Source: Ceratodon purpureus (lineage: Eukaryota > Streptophyta > Bryopsida > Pseudoditrichales > Ditrichaceae). Taken from it: a stretch of 64,000 bases of DNA. The stretch is taken from contig CM026423.1 in NCBI GenBank assembly GCA_014871385.1, positions 21,260,049-21,324,048 of the forward strand, written 5' to 3'. How positions within the stretch are numbered: position 1 is the stretch's first letter; each line of letters starts with the position of its first letter. Shown piece after piece: positions 1-11,813 of this stretch. The translations under genes were made by a program, and so were the position numbers. The notes under the pieces are model-generated. The model was not told the DNA's origin and did no database searches. It saw only the letters and a list, made by a program, of their open reading frames with translations.

Positions 1-514
1 GAACTTGTTTCGAATTGCCAGACCTGCATTCAATATGCGTCCATGGAAAAGATCGTAGGGCATATCATTAGCTATTACGAGCTGAATCCTAACATCAAGC
101 CCGAATTTTGGAGGACAACGATTCAGTTACAATTGTGCTTCCACTCAAAAACTTTCGTAGGGTTTTACAAACAGAAGAGGAAAACTGCTTCTATGTGCAA
201 ATTCAATATAGATTCAGGAGATAGATGTCAACAAACCGTTCCCGTAGATTTCCAATTCTTGGTCAACATCCAACATGAGAAGCAAAATTTGATGTAAATT
301 CAGTACTGCGTTAAGAGTGCACTTCGAGCGACCACAATATAGATTTTCGTAGCCTTCAGAAAAGCCATTACATTGTGCGTCACACGCGAAGTTACTGAAT
401 CGAATTTACAGTGCTAAAATATCCTAGCTTTGCACATTAAACTCCTACCAAAATTCCAGCCCAACAACTCTGGAACTTGAAACCAGGAGATAAATGTATA
501 GCAAATCTCTGTAC
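1..514. other. 3' flank of the proteasome beta-3 gene
   Basis: This is non-coding sequence downstream of the minus-strand proteasome gene, whose stop codon is at 515-517. The short open frame at 43-297 has no recognisable domain and no splice partners, so I do not call it a gene. The 3' UTR of the proteasome transcript must lie here, but I see no clear polyadenylation signal that would fix its end. Confidence 0.5.
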
Positions 515-2156
515 TCAGTCCATGCGACCCTTCAACGTCTTTGTCACCACTTGACCGGGTGTCCTGCACAGATACAATTCCCCATTCCGTAAATTATTAC
601 CTCAATTCTCCTGACTCCTGCTCCAAAATAGTTGCTAACATTTGAAAGATGAGAAAAAACAAGGACAAATGCAAGGTCAGGTCGAGACTGCGCTTACACA
701 ACATGGACAATTCCTCCCCATCCACTGATGCAATCACGGTCCACTGATGACAACAATGCTTGTGAGATCACCTCGAACAGTTCATCCGGGCCCTTCAATA
801 CGAATGCACACCACACTGTCAGAATCCTACTTCAAAGAACCACTCTTCCAAACCCAGCAGAGCAAATGTCCAAGGTCAATGAAATCGAAGGTTTACGAAC
901 ATCTCGCGTACCAAATCTGGTTTGTACATTGACTCGCAAGCACCATACAATGACTCTGAAGCCGTTCCAGAGACTACGAAGTCCTTTGATAGCTGCCTGC
1001 AAAACAAACCATACTCGGTGAGTCAAGACCACTAACAATCGTCGGAGAGGCCTGCTACCCGTCTCACATCCACCGACTTACTCACGCCTAGCATTCACGA
1101 TGTTCGGGCTTCATATGCTGCCACCGTCGCATTTCCTGTCATGTAGCTCCGCGCTCCCAGCTTCTACGCTTTCACCAAGACCCTAGTTCTCTAACACCTA
1201 CCACTATGAATACGAAGCTCATCCACATACTCATGGAACACAGGTCTAAGAATGGAGCTTGGGTGAGTGCATTACTTGGCACCGATCAGATCGGTCGTGC
1301 AGATGAAAGGAGTTCCGTCCTCGTTCAGCCCAGCGATGATGGGCTCACAGAAGTAAGGTCCAAATCTGCACCAAATCATCACGGCACTCGATCATCAAGG
1401 TGGAATGCAGAACATCCTCGGACACACTAAGAGACATACGACGCCATAACCCTAACGATGGTATACAAAATGTTCGTCAAGTCATCACTGGAATCGATCC
1501 ACGATACCTCTTCTCGTAAAGAATGGCTGACACCAAGCTAGCGAAGGTCTCCGGCCGCATGTTACGCTCTTCTCGCAACTGGTACAACTTGTGACGAAAT
1601 TGCAGTCGTTGATGCCTGCACATAGCCAGAACGAGTACCGACGTCACTTAGAGCCAGAAACAAATGGTCTTGCCTCCCAGGTCGAGCACTTCGCTGCTGA
1701 CATCTTGGAGGTCGACAAATTCCACACAAAGGAAAGTGAAGCATCATATTCTTACATGGTCTGTACATCCGTGGCGAGACCCGAGAGACCAATGTACAGA
1801 GTGTCATGAATCTTGAAGATGCGCTGAAAGTCACACGCAATCGTCTGAAAATTCACACCGAGACGGCGATCACTGGCTATGGCGAAGCAATCCTTGCCCA
1901 CCATGGCAATCAGTGCACTTCCATTGTAGCTAGTGATCTGCATCACCCACCAGCCCACAAAACTGAATAACTCTAAACAACCAGAACTCGTCATCACACA
2001 TCCAATCAAGAGCCCATCAATCATATAACCCATATGCCCACCCCTGGCTCCAACCGATGCAAACAAATCGAACAAACGGGAGAAGGCCAATTGTAATCAA
2101 AAAATGGTGGAATCAAATAAGAGAAAAGCGGCGGCAAATTTGTTTCTCACCGACAT
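515..2156 (-). CDS. PBC1: 20S proteasome subunit beta type-3 (PBC), 7 exons
   Basis: This encodes the structural beta-3 subunit of the 20S proteasome core, which degrades ubiquitinated proteins in cytosol and nucleus. Exons on the minus strand are 2156-2151, 1937-1756, 1615-1508, 1365-1276, 996-912, 792-698 and 563-515. All phases agree and give 204 aa, the usual length for plant PBC. The first exon codes only Met-Ser; the second starts [20 protein letters not shown], and a later stretch reads [20 protein letters not shown]. The end reads TLKGRMD followed by a stop, which matches the conserved C-terminus of the family. Beta-3 is a non-catalytic subunit and lacks the processed N-terminal threonine, as seen here. 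I chose the two-codon first exon because ATGTCG is followed by a GTGAG donor and restores the conserved MSI start. A downstream in-frame ATG at 1943 would also open the reading frame but lies in the acceptor. No damage is visible. Confidence 0.96.
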
Positions 2157-2785
2157 GAGGACCGAATACCAAGAGCTCTACAGGCTCGCCCGTTGTCAGT
2201 TGAAGTTCTCAACTCCAAGCCTACGAAGAACCCTGGCCTGAACGAGAACCAAATCAACCAGAGTAAAAAATCAGCCCAAAATCCTCATGAATTCAACCCA
2301 TGTAAAACTCGAATGCGCTTCATACATACACCATTAAGCCCTAACGATCACAACGCTCTCGAAAGCTTCAGATCGCACTTCAGAGCTATTCCAACATTTC
2401 CAAGAAAAACCCTAATCGGCAATCAACCAACATCACGTCTGCTCTCCTCTGTCATCAACCCATCTCCGTCTTAGGGTTAGCTTGCAAGTAAACATAAATG
2501 GAGCTGTGAGCATGCACGCGTTCTATATCATCGCTATCATCGCGCAGCAAGTTCATATACCAAAAGAAGCGAAACAGCTGGAGGAGAAAACCAAGCGATC
2601 AAGGAGGAGAGAGGAAGAGAAGCAGGCCACATGCGAGCGAGAGTCGAACTTACGTGAGTGATGATGGAGCTGAGTTAGGGCGACCACAGCAGCAGCAACA
2701 CAGAGCAGCATAACAGCATCGTCATCGCCTGTGAGCAAACTTGGGGAAGACGGAGTATGAAGTTGATACCTGGTAGCGGGTGTAG

Positions 2786-2839
2786 TGGTCCATGCGGGTA
2801 TATTGGTCCTTGCGGGCACGGTGGTCCGTGCGGGTATGG
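2786..2839. repeat. 18-bp minisatellite, three copies
   Basis: Three consecutive 18-bp units have the form TGGTCC-TGCGGG-TAT, at 2786-2803, 2804-2821 and 2822-2839, and each differs at a few positions. In a minus-strand open frame (2863 to 2675) the units read as a Pro/Gly-rich hexapeptide repeat of the form YPHGPP/CPQGPI. I cannot connect that frame to a known gene. It may be an upstream non-coding exon of the proteasome transcript. Confidence 0.7.
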
Positions 2840-5386
2840 CAGTCCCTGGTATCTCACGACCATGGAGTCTACAACATTAAGTATTTATAGTAATAGTCTC
2901 AAAGGTAACAAATGTAATTAGCATGGTTGCCGGAATTGCCCACCAAAGAAAAAATTTCACTTCAGGTACCATATTTATTTTTTTAACTCCTAAAGCCAGT
3001 TTTGGTATGATTTAGGGTCCGGTCAGGCTCCCTATGAGTCAAATTTTACAGGTTGTGGCTGTAACTTTGGCACAGCATGGGAAATTGTCATATCTTTCTA
3101 ACAAGACCAAATTTTACTTTCATTGGGCCCGTAGTTAAGAAATAATTTGTGTTTAAAGATCAAAATTCAATTTAGGGCAGTTGTGGCAGGTTTGTAGTCA
3201 ATGGGAGTGGTGTACCAAATCTGTGACAGTCTACAGTGATTTCTAAATGATCCTTTCTAAAATCGTTTCACAATTTTTTTAAAACTTTATTTTGAAAAAT
3301 CCAACCGTAGGATCTTGTTCAAAGCCATCCAATTAGACTACGCACCAAATTTTGTAAATTTTGACCGTAAGGATCTTGAGATATATTCAGTCAAAGTTCC
3401 AAGTTTTATAAAAACTGTCAGACAGATCAACACTGATTGGGTCACCTTCGTCACCCATTTTTCCTTCACCATTTTCTCCTCCTAAACCACAGTATATGCT
3501 GTAAAATTCATATCTATTTTGGATTTTTTTCATCTTTGGGATTTTTTTTCCTCTCCAATTTCTTTTCCATACAAATGCATCTATACACCGTTCGGATTTC
3601 AAAAAATAGATGATCTTCTTAGGCATTTGTAGTATGGAAAAAGAGCTAGTGTATATGCATTTCATTTGACTCCCGTCACTGGAAATGTGGTTTTCCAATG
3701 CTTCTCTGTGTTGTATTGTCTTCAATTTTTATGAGCATATTCCCAACTCACTTTAGAATCCAAAACTGAAGAGCCTCCAACTACACAATCTCAAAAAAAT
3801 GGATGTTTCACTCTCTGAAGGGTGGTTGTCCCTCCCGGACAATACCAAAAAAAACTTTCTTTCAAGTTCAAACCTTACGATCTTCCAAACGTTGAAGAGT
3901 TACAATCTAAAATTTTGTATACACATACATGTACAAGTTAGGTACTAGATCCTACGGTTAGATTCTTTAAATACGTTTGAATTTGCATAATTCTGCCTTG
4001 AACTAAAACATGGCAGAATTGAGGCAGAATTTGGGATTTTAGGGCCAAAAACTTTAGGGGTTAAATGTATAATTGAAAAAAAATCGGATTCCCCCAAAGT
4101 CCTTGTCATGGCAAACATTCACAAAAAGCTTTAAAAAGTCTCAATTTAAATTGAAGTCATAGATACATGCGCACACTCTAAAAAAGCCCAATTTTGCCAA
4201 AATTTCCTGTAGTGGTTTGCGTATTTTCACTCAACTATATATCTCTTAAATTTTGTGACTAAAATGAACATGTGAAGCATTGTGTATGTAGAAAAGCTAT
4301 ACTAGTATTGAAGTGGAAAGTCAATTTGAATGTAGACGATAATATTTTTTAAATCTAAATAACGTTATGAAATTAAATTTATTTTAAAGCATATTGGATT
4401 TTTGGATACAAATATAAATGATATATATAGCATTGATTTTAAAATGTATATTTACTATCTAATAATATAGTATCTAATAACATCAAATATAAAATTGACA
4501 TTTTGATACATAATTACTTTACAAATATCTAATGGTATTTTTTCAATCACTATTTAAATTTTTTTAATATTTGATTTTCAAGTATTGTTTAAAATTTTAG
4601 TGATAGCAAAAAGACTTCATCTATTTGATTGCGAATTCCACTTTGTTGCCTTTTAACTCTTATAGGACAATTTAAAATACAAAAATTTATTGAAATCAAC
4701 ATTTAATTAAGATTTAAATATACTATATATTAAACTTCAGTGGCGACGTAAGTCGGAGCTGGTTTAGCATGCATAGTATGGTCGTTTGTCGTTTCAATAG
4801 TTCCATTTTGTCACCACGGCCGTTCCATTTGTCTCGTCACCTCAACTATTTAAAGCTGCTTAGAAAACAGTTCTCAACCGCCTTGAGGTGACCGATCTAC
4901 GAATATGAAGCGAATTTTTCTCATACCATGACAATTGAGTGACATCGTTCGTTATTTGTGTAACGTGGTTTTTAACATTTTTTCATATCAGGAACTCTTA
5001 TCCTCCTCGTTTAAATTTTCTAGTTATATAAAGCGGAGTTGAATTGATTCCATTTGAAACCCTAATTCTACAAATGTTCTCGATCTCTTTATCTTCTCAT
5101 TTTCCTCGTCTCGTCAATTATATGCAAATCATACGGCTTTTGACCTACTATATGGAGTAACTCTCTTTCTCCCCCATGCCCACAAGATCAAGTACTACCG
5201 GTTTAACTTTTCTAGGGCTAAACTTCAACTTTCTAGGGCTCTTAACTTTGTGGGGCTCTTAAATTAGGGGATGGGCCTCAGTCATTTGTAACCCTAATCT
5301 TGTGAGGTCTCTTTACCTTTCTTGAAACTCTCACCCAATCACAAAAGTAGTTAAGCTTCTTTTGACCTCCGAATAGACTAACTCCA

Positions 5387-5976
5387 AGAGCATCCCCAGT
5401 GGTGGGGTGTTTGTAATCCCCTAAAGGTCCACTAATAAATAGTTACTGCACAATTACATGTTGAGTGGAATTTTGGTTCTTCCTTAAAGGTGATCTGTAA
5501 ACGATTTCTTTACTTGGTTGTTGTGAAAATCTTTTACAAGTTGCAAAAGAAATCCAAATCCAAGTATAGTGGAAAGAAGGTATAAAAATGAAAGCTTGAA
5601 ATTTTCTATTTCCGGCAATGTAAGGGTGACCTTGAATGGTTGAAATTTAGAAGTCAACGGCTCTTTAGAGGTTGTGACTTGGATGAGAAAGATGTTTAAA
5701 GGTCACCAATGGGAGCTTAGAGGACCCTTAAGCCTCTAACCCGGATGAAGCTTGATGGAGGTTTAAACCAGTAGTCCCCCACTCACTCCCGAGGTTATCT
5801 CCCCCTTTCTAACTTCGGAGTCAAAATATCTTGAACTACTGCTTTGATTCTTTGAGAACTCCAAGAAAGGTGGAGTGACCTCACATGAATAGGGTTCCAA
5901 ATGGTGCAGAGTCTGTTCCCGCCTTATATACCGGGACACCTGGTTTAAGGGCTTAAGGGTCAACTGGGGATGGTCT
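5387..5976. mobile_element. Possible MITE bounded by inverted 16-mers
   Basis: AGAGCATCCCCAGTGG at 5387-5402 is repeated in inverted orientation at 5961-5976, with two mismatches. The ends are about 590 bp apart and enclose non-coding DNA. The size and arrangement suit a non-autonomous DNA transposon. I could not find a clean target-site duplication, and the inverted arms do not extend beyond the 16-mers, so this is tentative. Confidence 0.3.
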
Positions 5977-6012
5977 AAGTAACTTCCACATTGCACTCTA
6001 GACTTCCGCTTT

Positions 6013-6140
6013 AACTTTCTCGGGCTCTTCACTTTCTGGGGCTTTTCACGTTCTCGGGCTTTTAACTTTCTGAGGCTCTTCACTTTTAACTTTCTGGGGT
6101 GGTTAACTTTTTTCTGGGGCTCAACACTTTTTCTGGCGCT
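6013..6140. repeat. 17-bp repeat cluster upstream of PUX1
   Basis: Four exact-length 17-bp units of the form (A/C)ACTTTCT-GGGCTCTT run from 6013 to 6080. They are followed by degenerate copies to about 6140. Two more units of the same family lie about 800 bp away at 5227-5260. The cluster sits roughly 400-520 bp before the PUX1 start codon, so it may fall in the promoter or 5' UTR. Confidence 0.75.
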
Positions 6141-6536
6141 TGGGAAGCGGGGTTGCAAGTGCAATTTCTTGCAATTGATCAACTCACGCTTCATCATCGT
6201 CATCGTCATCGTTGCCAAATTGCTCGCCATCCGCACTACTTCTCCAGCTCTAGGGTTCCGATCACACCAACGATTCATTGCATCATCCCATCGACATGTG
6301 AGTATCTTACCTTCTCCACCCCGTAACTTACATCTGCTTTTAGTTTTGGTTTTTTTCTGGTTTGCTTCTGGGATGCCATGGTTTTGATTTGAGTTCGGCA
6401 TTGTATCCTTCCTTTCCTTCTCTCGATCACAGTGATCAATTCTGTTTTGGTTTCTTTTTTCTTTTGTTCTCCCTTTGGACATTGGAGTGCAGAAAGTTGT
6501 CTCTCCGTCACTGTCGTACACCTTTCACATCTCACT

Positions 6537-8741
6537 ATGGAGGAGTCGAGGTTGGACACCTCTCATACTGCGGTAATTGACCTAACCCTACTTTTTTTCT
6601 TTCCAAGCACACGGAAACCCTGATTTAGTGGTCGAGTTTTGTTGTCATTTCGTATCATGGAGTACTGGATCACATGTATCCAGTTGCGGTGTACGTTTGT
6701 GGACATTTCTAGGTCATGATTTGCTCTCTGGAGCTAATTGATGCCAAGTGGTTGGCCTCGTTGCTGTTTATTCCTGTTTTTTCTCTTGTGCACTGGGGTT
6801 TGTTTGATTGGAATCGTATTCGCGGTGCGGTTGATTTTATTGATGTGATGGTGCTCGTGATGCTGCCGTTTGTGTGATCTTATGTTTGCGTCACATAAGG
6901 AATGATGGTCGTTGGCATGGGGATTTATTTCAGGAGATGATTGGTGCGGTTGCCAAAGATCTGGGGAGGGAGATCAAGGTTTATATTTCGCCAGCAGCTA
7001 TCCAGAGTGCTGAACCCACTGGGAGCTCCGTTCGCCCTGGAGGTGGAACTGCGTGCCTCTTTTGAAGTGTTTGAAGCATGAGATTGGGGTTTGATTTCGG
7101 TTTTATGCCCTGCGTCACATCAGTAGGATACTTACAGAGAAATATTTGGATCTGCGCAGATGACTATCCTGATGAATTTTACGAGTTCACAGCGGCTGAC
7201 TATGCTGCTGTTCAAGCCAGTAAGCCGAAGGAAGGTTAGTGCTCCACTCGCCCGTGCTTATCCTTTCAACATGACCATGTGTATGATGTGGACCACATTT
7301 ACACAGCTCGGGCACGAGCTGAATTGTTTTCGCCTTAAAATACCGATGTCTGATTCTAGGGTTTGCATTCAATCGCGAAGTTAGTCATGTAGAACCTTAC
7401 GTTTTCATCGAATTGTTTCCCTTGTTCTTTTTGGGGATGCAGCTTTTTAGGCTCAATCAAACTATATATGCATTTAGATATTGGTGGATTTAATCGTGGT
7501 CAATCATGTATGGATAGGTGTGTGTTTACGGTGCTGTTTCTGAATGCTTGGAGATTTTTGACTGAGGCTCTTCCTGATCTTTAGAAATACACTTGAAGAC
7601 GAAGAAAATCCGAGAAAGGGAGGCGGCTGCAGCAGCAAAAAGGGCCCAAAGAGCTAAGGTTCTAAGTCCTTTTCCTTTCTGTATTTGTGTCTGTTCAAAG
7701 CTTTAAGAAAGCATCGAATTGCAAGCAGCACACACAAGTCTTTTAATAATCAGGGTTTTCAGTTGTTTTTCATTTGAGTTGTTCCTCTACAAGTTTCTTT
7801 GCTTGGATCATCAGGCTGTCCAATTTGAGATCAACATTCTGAGGTTTTTAGCGCTTCTTTTGAACCACTAGAATTTCAAATTTCTATATCTACTCAGCTG
7901 GAGAAGCTTGGGATATGTATGCTTAATCGAGGATCTTAAATGTTCCACAGGCAACTATCCGTGTTCATTTTCCAGATGGATTTGTGCTGGAGGCAACCTT
8001 CAAATCAATGGAGACTATTTCAGATATCATGGAGCTAGTTCGAAAAGCTATCACTCGACCTGATTTGCCATTTTACTTGTGTACACATCTGAACTTTGTT
8101 CTTCTCTATCTTGGACAGACTCAGCATTTTATTTTTACAGTCATGCCTTAAGGTGCAACATCTTAGCTGTGCCAATCTGTTTACCGTGCAGCTGCAGAAC
8201 TGATGACCTGATTGCGCTTATTCTTGTTCTTTGAGCAGATACAACACCACCTAAGAAGCCCCTTAGAGATTTGCAACAGAATATGATTAATGCCAGTTTC
8301 TGCCCTGGAGCAAATGTGCATTTCTCGTTCAATCCATCGCAAGGTGACGAGCTTTCCATCCATTAGTTTCAATGTTTAAGTCACAACCCTGCCATCGATT
8401 TTAGTAGACGAATGACAAATAAGCCTGCTCGTTGATAAGGCTGTAATTTTAATGTTCAATGTCCTCTTTGCAACATCACAATCACTATAAACACACATCA
8501 CTAATCTGACGTCAATGTTCTATTTGTTTTTGATGGAGCAGCTGTGGAGATTCCACGCGAGGGACCGTATCTTCGCCCAGAAGTTCAAGAATTGCGGGAT
8601 CTGCACAAATTGCAAGAGACTCCAAGTGATACTGATCTCAAAAACCTTCAGGATCCTATTGAATCGTCGCCACCACCAGCGGCACCTGCGAAACGTACTG
8701 CAACTGAAAGGAAAATCCCCAAGTGGATGCAGAAGAGGTAG
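6537..8741 (+). CDS. PUX1: PUX1-like UBX-domain protein (CDC48 adaptor), 7 exons
   Basis: This is a plant UBX protein of the PUX1 type. Plant PUX1 binds the AAA-ATPase CDC48/p97 and promotes disassembly of its hexamer. Exons are 6537-6572, 6934-7042, 7160-7234, 7585-7658, 7951-8080, 8239-8343 and 8542-8741, all phase-consistent, giving 242 aa (Arabidopsis PUX1 is about 250 aa). The N-terminal half contains DDYPDEFYEFTAADYAAVQ, which parallels the conserved PUX1 segment before the UBX domain. A Lys/Arg/Ala-rich stretch follows. The UBX fold starts near residue 99 with ATIRVHFPDGFVLEATF and includes PFYLYTTPPKK, the PUX1 form of the UBX loop that contacts CDC48. The tail is Pro- and Lys-rich and ends KWMQKR. 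The start at 6537 was chosen because it gives a short first exon with a good donor and correct phase. No frame damage is seen. Confidence 0.93.
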
Positions 8742-10987
8742 TCCTCTACGGGGATAACCCACAGATACACAATTCTCCGTTGTGTTCCTAAACCTTCCAA
8801 ACAAGTTACCTATTTCGTCTTGCGGCCTGGCTCTTAGATTTGCTATGTAGGAAAAAAAACTGTTGCATTAGCAGAGGTTTCTCTTGGAGGTATAGAGATC
8901 ATAGCTAAGGGTCGGCTCCAACTTGTATCTTATAGCTACCATTTTCAGTACCTATTGCTTCTTTAACATTGGTCGATTCCATAGATGGATACAACTCTTT
9001 GAAGCTCCCTGGCAGTAACTTAACCGCCCAGTTTTGTAGAATGTTTGAAGTTTCATTTGTTCGTTGAGTTTACTGAGGTCTAAGTTTTCGAATGAACTCA
9101 TTTCACAGTACCACTAGATAAATTCTTTAGTAGAACCATATCTATGCGGAACTTGAATGAATGATACATACTCGCCAAGAGCGATACAGAAGATGATTGA
9201 TTGCAGCTTACACGTCAGCATAGGAATAAGGAGAATGATACACGTATAATCATTGACAGCAATTATAACTTGGAGGTTGGGTTATATTCAGCAGATTTGT
9301 TTACCAGCTTTTTCATCATGATATCAACTTGATATTGAAACACGGACATTGTGGAGTGGTGTTATCATTGTCGTTGTACATCAATTAACTGTTTTTGATT
9401 ACTTTGGCATAGCTGTTGTAGCTTTGTCCCCCTCTTCACAGCTTTGCAATCTAGGAACTATGTTTATTCCAGGAACAGATTAAGCCAAGTAGATTATGAA
9501 CTTCTGGAAACAGTCTAACCATCTCTGTGGTCAAATTGGGCAAGTTACTGAAGGTCGGGGAGTTGTGTGATGCAAATGTGAAAACAAAAATCTATCACCT
9601 GACAAGCTCTAGAAAGCTGTTTTTGGAATGTACGTACCATGTACACAACTGACTTGAGCATGTATCATTGAAGATGCTGGTACTGTCAATAAGGATGTTG
9701 CTACTGCTGGACTGATAGAAAGTTGTCAGTCCTTTACTCTTGAGTCCTGAATTTGAAATACTGTATCAAATTGCCGAACCTCCTTCAAGACTCGTATCAC
9801 GGATAATCAAAGGATGCTGGTACTATACTGTACACTACTCCCAAATGATGTAACATGCTTCTTGTCCGTGACCATTGGGCTTCAACAGTGATTCAACTAT
9901 TTTAGAACCCTCATACTTTGAAATCTGAACTAAATAATGCGATGGTGTGGAAAAAGGTATTAGAATCATTTTCACCCTTGACTTCTGATACTTTGGGATT
10001 GGTTAATTGTAGTAGTTCACATGAATGTTATGTACTGTGCTTGAAAAAGCAACGAGAGACAGCATACTTGTACACAACAGCTATGGTATTCAAAGCACTA
10101 AGTTCAAACCTTGATGTGTCCAAGATCCACTTCCAACTTAGATCCAAAACAAAAGTCCACAGTCAAGAACTTGACTGCCAATGCTCAAGAATCATTTCGA
10201 ACCCCAATGTCATCCCCATCATTTTCTTTTAATTGATTTCAAAACTGTGCAGCATTATTCCAGTGCATACCCAGGACAGACAAGTCAGATCCAGTCACTG
10301 AACCTCTCCACTTCAATCATCCAAAGGTCCCCAAAACTTTTTCTCCAATTGTCAAGAACAAGATAACCACCAAGTCTACTTCCGGTTTCCAGTCCCCAAA
10401 CAAAATAATGCATGTCAACTTCAACACTTACTGCCACAACCTACAATGTCAACTTACGTCCCGCCATTGAACGCACACATGATTGTTGACTAATCCACTC
10501 ACTAAGTCATTTGTCACACATACTTTACTTCCTTTTTCCTCACACAAATGTCCGAAACTTCACTGCACACCATCTGACCCTCATCCAGACTTCCACGACC
10601 ATCCGCACCCAAATTGCGGAAAGCCTCCCTTGACTTCCTACCGTCGATCCCCAACCCCTTCCAAAAGTGGGGGCCACATGATAAAACATGAATTGAACAA
10701 CTGACAAACCGACGTGTTCTGTCAGCCCCCCTAGTGGACTCCGAATTACTCCAAATCCGTACCACTAGAAGAACAACACCACCACCATCCCATTGCATCC
10801 AACATCCTCCCCTTCTCCACATCCCACATGGATGTAAGCTGCCGCCTCCTTCATGCCCTCAATTACTAGCTCTCAGCCTTAGTCTGCATGTTTTGTGCTC
10901 CCACATCATGTGTGATTGCTTCATGCGCAACCCATCTGCAACCATCAATGCAGACCAGGCCTTGAGCCCAAAGTTTCAGCCTTGGTA
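8742..10987. other. Intergenic, no gene seen
   Basis: This contains the 3' flank of the PUX1 gene followed by about 2 kb without a recognisable coding exon. The few open frames are short, have no domain and lack splice partners. Positions 10400-10980 are C-rich and probably hold the promoter of the downstream DUF4228 gene. I see no distinct element there. Confidence 0.5.
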
Positions 10988-11212
10988 GACTTTGGTCAAG
11001 TTTTTGATCAGTTTTTGATCAGTTTTTGTTGCAGTTTTTGTTGAAGTTTTGGTTGCAGTTTTTGTTGAAGCTTTTGTTGCAGCTTTTGTAGAAGTTTTTG
11101 TTGAAGTTTTTGTAGAAGTTTTTTGTTGAAGTTCTTTGTTGAAGTTTGTTGTTGAAGTTTTTGGAGAAGTTTTTGGAGAAGTTTTTTGTTGAGGTTTTTG
11201 GTGGTGTTTGGT
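10988..11212 (+). repeat. U/G-rich repetitive leader of the DUF4228 gene
   Basis: About 225 bp is built from degenerate units of the type GTTTTTGTTGAA, mostly 12 or 15 bp long. It ends about 70 bp before the start codon at 11280. On the plus strand it would be a purine-poor, UUUUUGUUG-rich 5' leader if transcription starts upstream. The antisense open frame coding Lys-Thr-Ser repeats is only a reflection of this simple sequence. Confidence 0.75.
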
Positions 11213-11279
11213 GAGGGGTGATGAGCATGGTGATGAGGGGGTAGGGAGGGATGGTGAAGTAGAGAGGGGGAGGGAGAAG

Positions 11280-11813
11280 ATGGGGAATGCGGCCATGGTG
11301 TGTGGGGGGAGGGGGGAGAGGGCGGCGGTGACGGTGCTGCAAGCAGATGGGAATGTGTTGTCGTTGTACTCGAGGGTGAGAGTGGTGGACCTCATTTTGG
11401 ACTACCCCAACCACTTTGTGTGTCACTCGAGCTCGCTGGTGTTGTTGCAGCACGGGAAGATCTTGCCGTTGCACACGCTGCTGGTGCCAGGGGAGGTTTA
11501 TTTTCTGCTGCCCATGCCAGGGGTGGACCACAGTCATGAGGACGAGGAGGAGTCGGATATGTCCTCGTTGTTGCGTATTGAGCCGCCGAGGAGAGCCGTC
11601 CACCGCACCGGGAGCATGAAGTTCGTGATCTCCACCGAGCAGTTCTCGAAGATCATGGCGGGGTCGATCAAGGAGGGGCGCCATAGTGGGAGCTCGGGGG
11701 CGCATCAGAGCTCCTCCGTGCGGAAGAGGGCGGTGAGGTCCAACAAGGTACAGAAAACGCCCCAGCCATGGCGCCCTGCCCTGTCTAGCATTGAGGAAGT
11801 GGCGGCCAACTGA
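11280..11813 (+). CDS. DUF4228/PADRE-domain protein, intronless, 177 aa
   Basis: The protein starts MGNAAMVCGG and continues with AAVTVLQADGNVLSLYSRVR, LDYPNHFVCHSSSLVLL and LHTLLVPGEVYFLLPMP. This order is the N-terminal core of the plant DUF4228 (PADRE) family, whose members often respond to pathogens and abiotic stress. Their biochemical activity is not established. MGN at the start fits an N-myristoylation signal, which suggests membrane association; this is inference. After the core comes an acidic linker (HEDEEES), then MKFVISTEQFSKIMAGSIKE and a Ser/Arg/Lys-rich tail, the usual disordered C-terminus. The open frame extends upstream to 11208. I chose 11280 because MGN begins the conserved region and the upstream codons are low-complexity Gly/Arg/Glu. 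It is a single-exon gene and looks intact. Confidence 0.88.
   Translation: MGNAAMVCGGRGERAAVTVLQADGNVLSLYSRVRVVDLILDYPNHFVCHSSSLVLLQHGKILPLHTLLVPGEVYFLLPMPGVDHSHEDEEESDMSSLLRIEPPRRAVHRTGSMKFVISTEQFSKIMAGSIKEGRHSGSSGAHQSSSVRKRAVRSNKVQKTPQPWRPALSSIEEVAAN

Larger units (their letters stand above)
2157..6536. other. Intergenic, AT-rich, with repeats
   Basis: The stretch of about 4.4 kb between the proteasome and PUX1 genes has no convincing coding exon. Positions 2900-5700 are AT-rich and read like degraded repeat DNA. The notable contents are an 18-bp minisatellite at 2786-2839, a pair of inverted 16-mers at 5387-5402 and 5961-5976, and two clusters of a 17-bp repeat at 5227-5260 and 6013-6140. 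The 5' UTRs and promoters of the two flanking genes must also lie here. Confidence 0.6.

Noticed and set aside
2675..2863. Pro/Gly hexapeptide-repeat open frame on the minus strand
   Set aside because: It is created by the 18-bp minisatellite, and no other exon could be joined.
10976..11705. Minus-strand open frames coding Lys-Thr-Ser repeats
   Set aside because: They are antisense readings of the simple GTTTTTGTTGAA repeat and of the DUF4228 gene, without start context or a domain.
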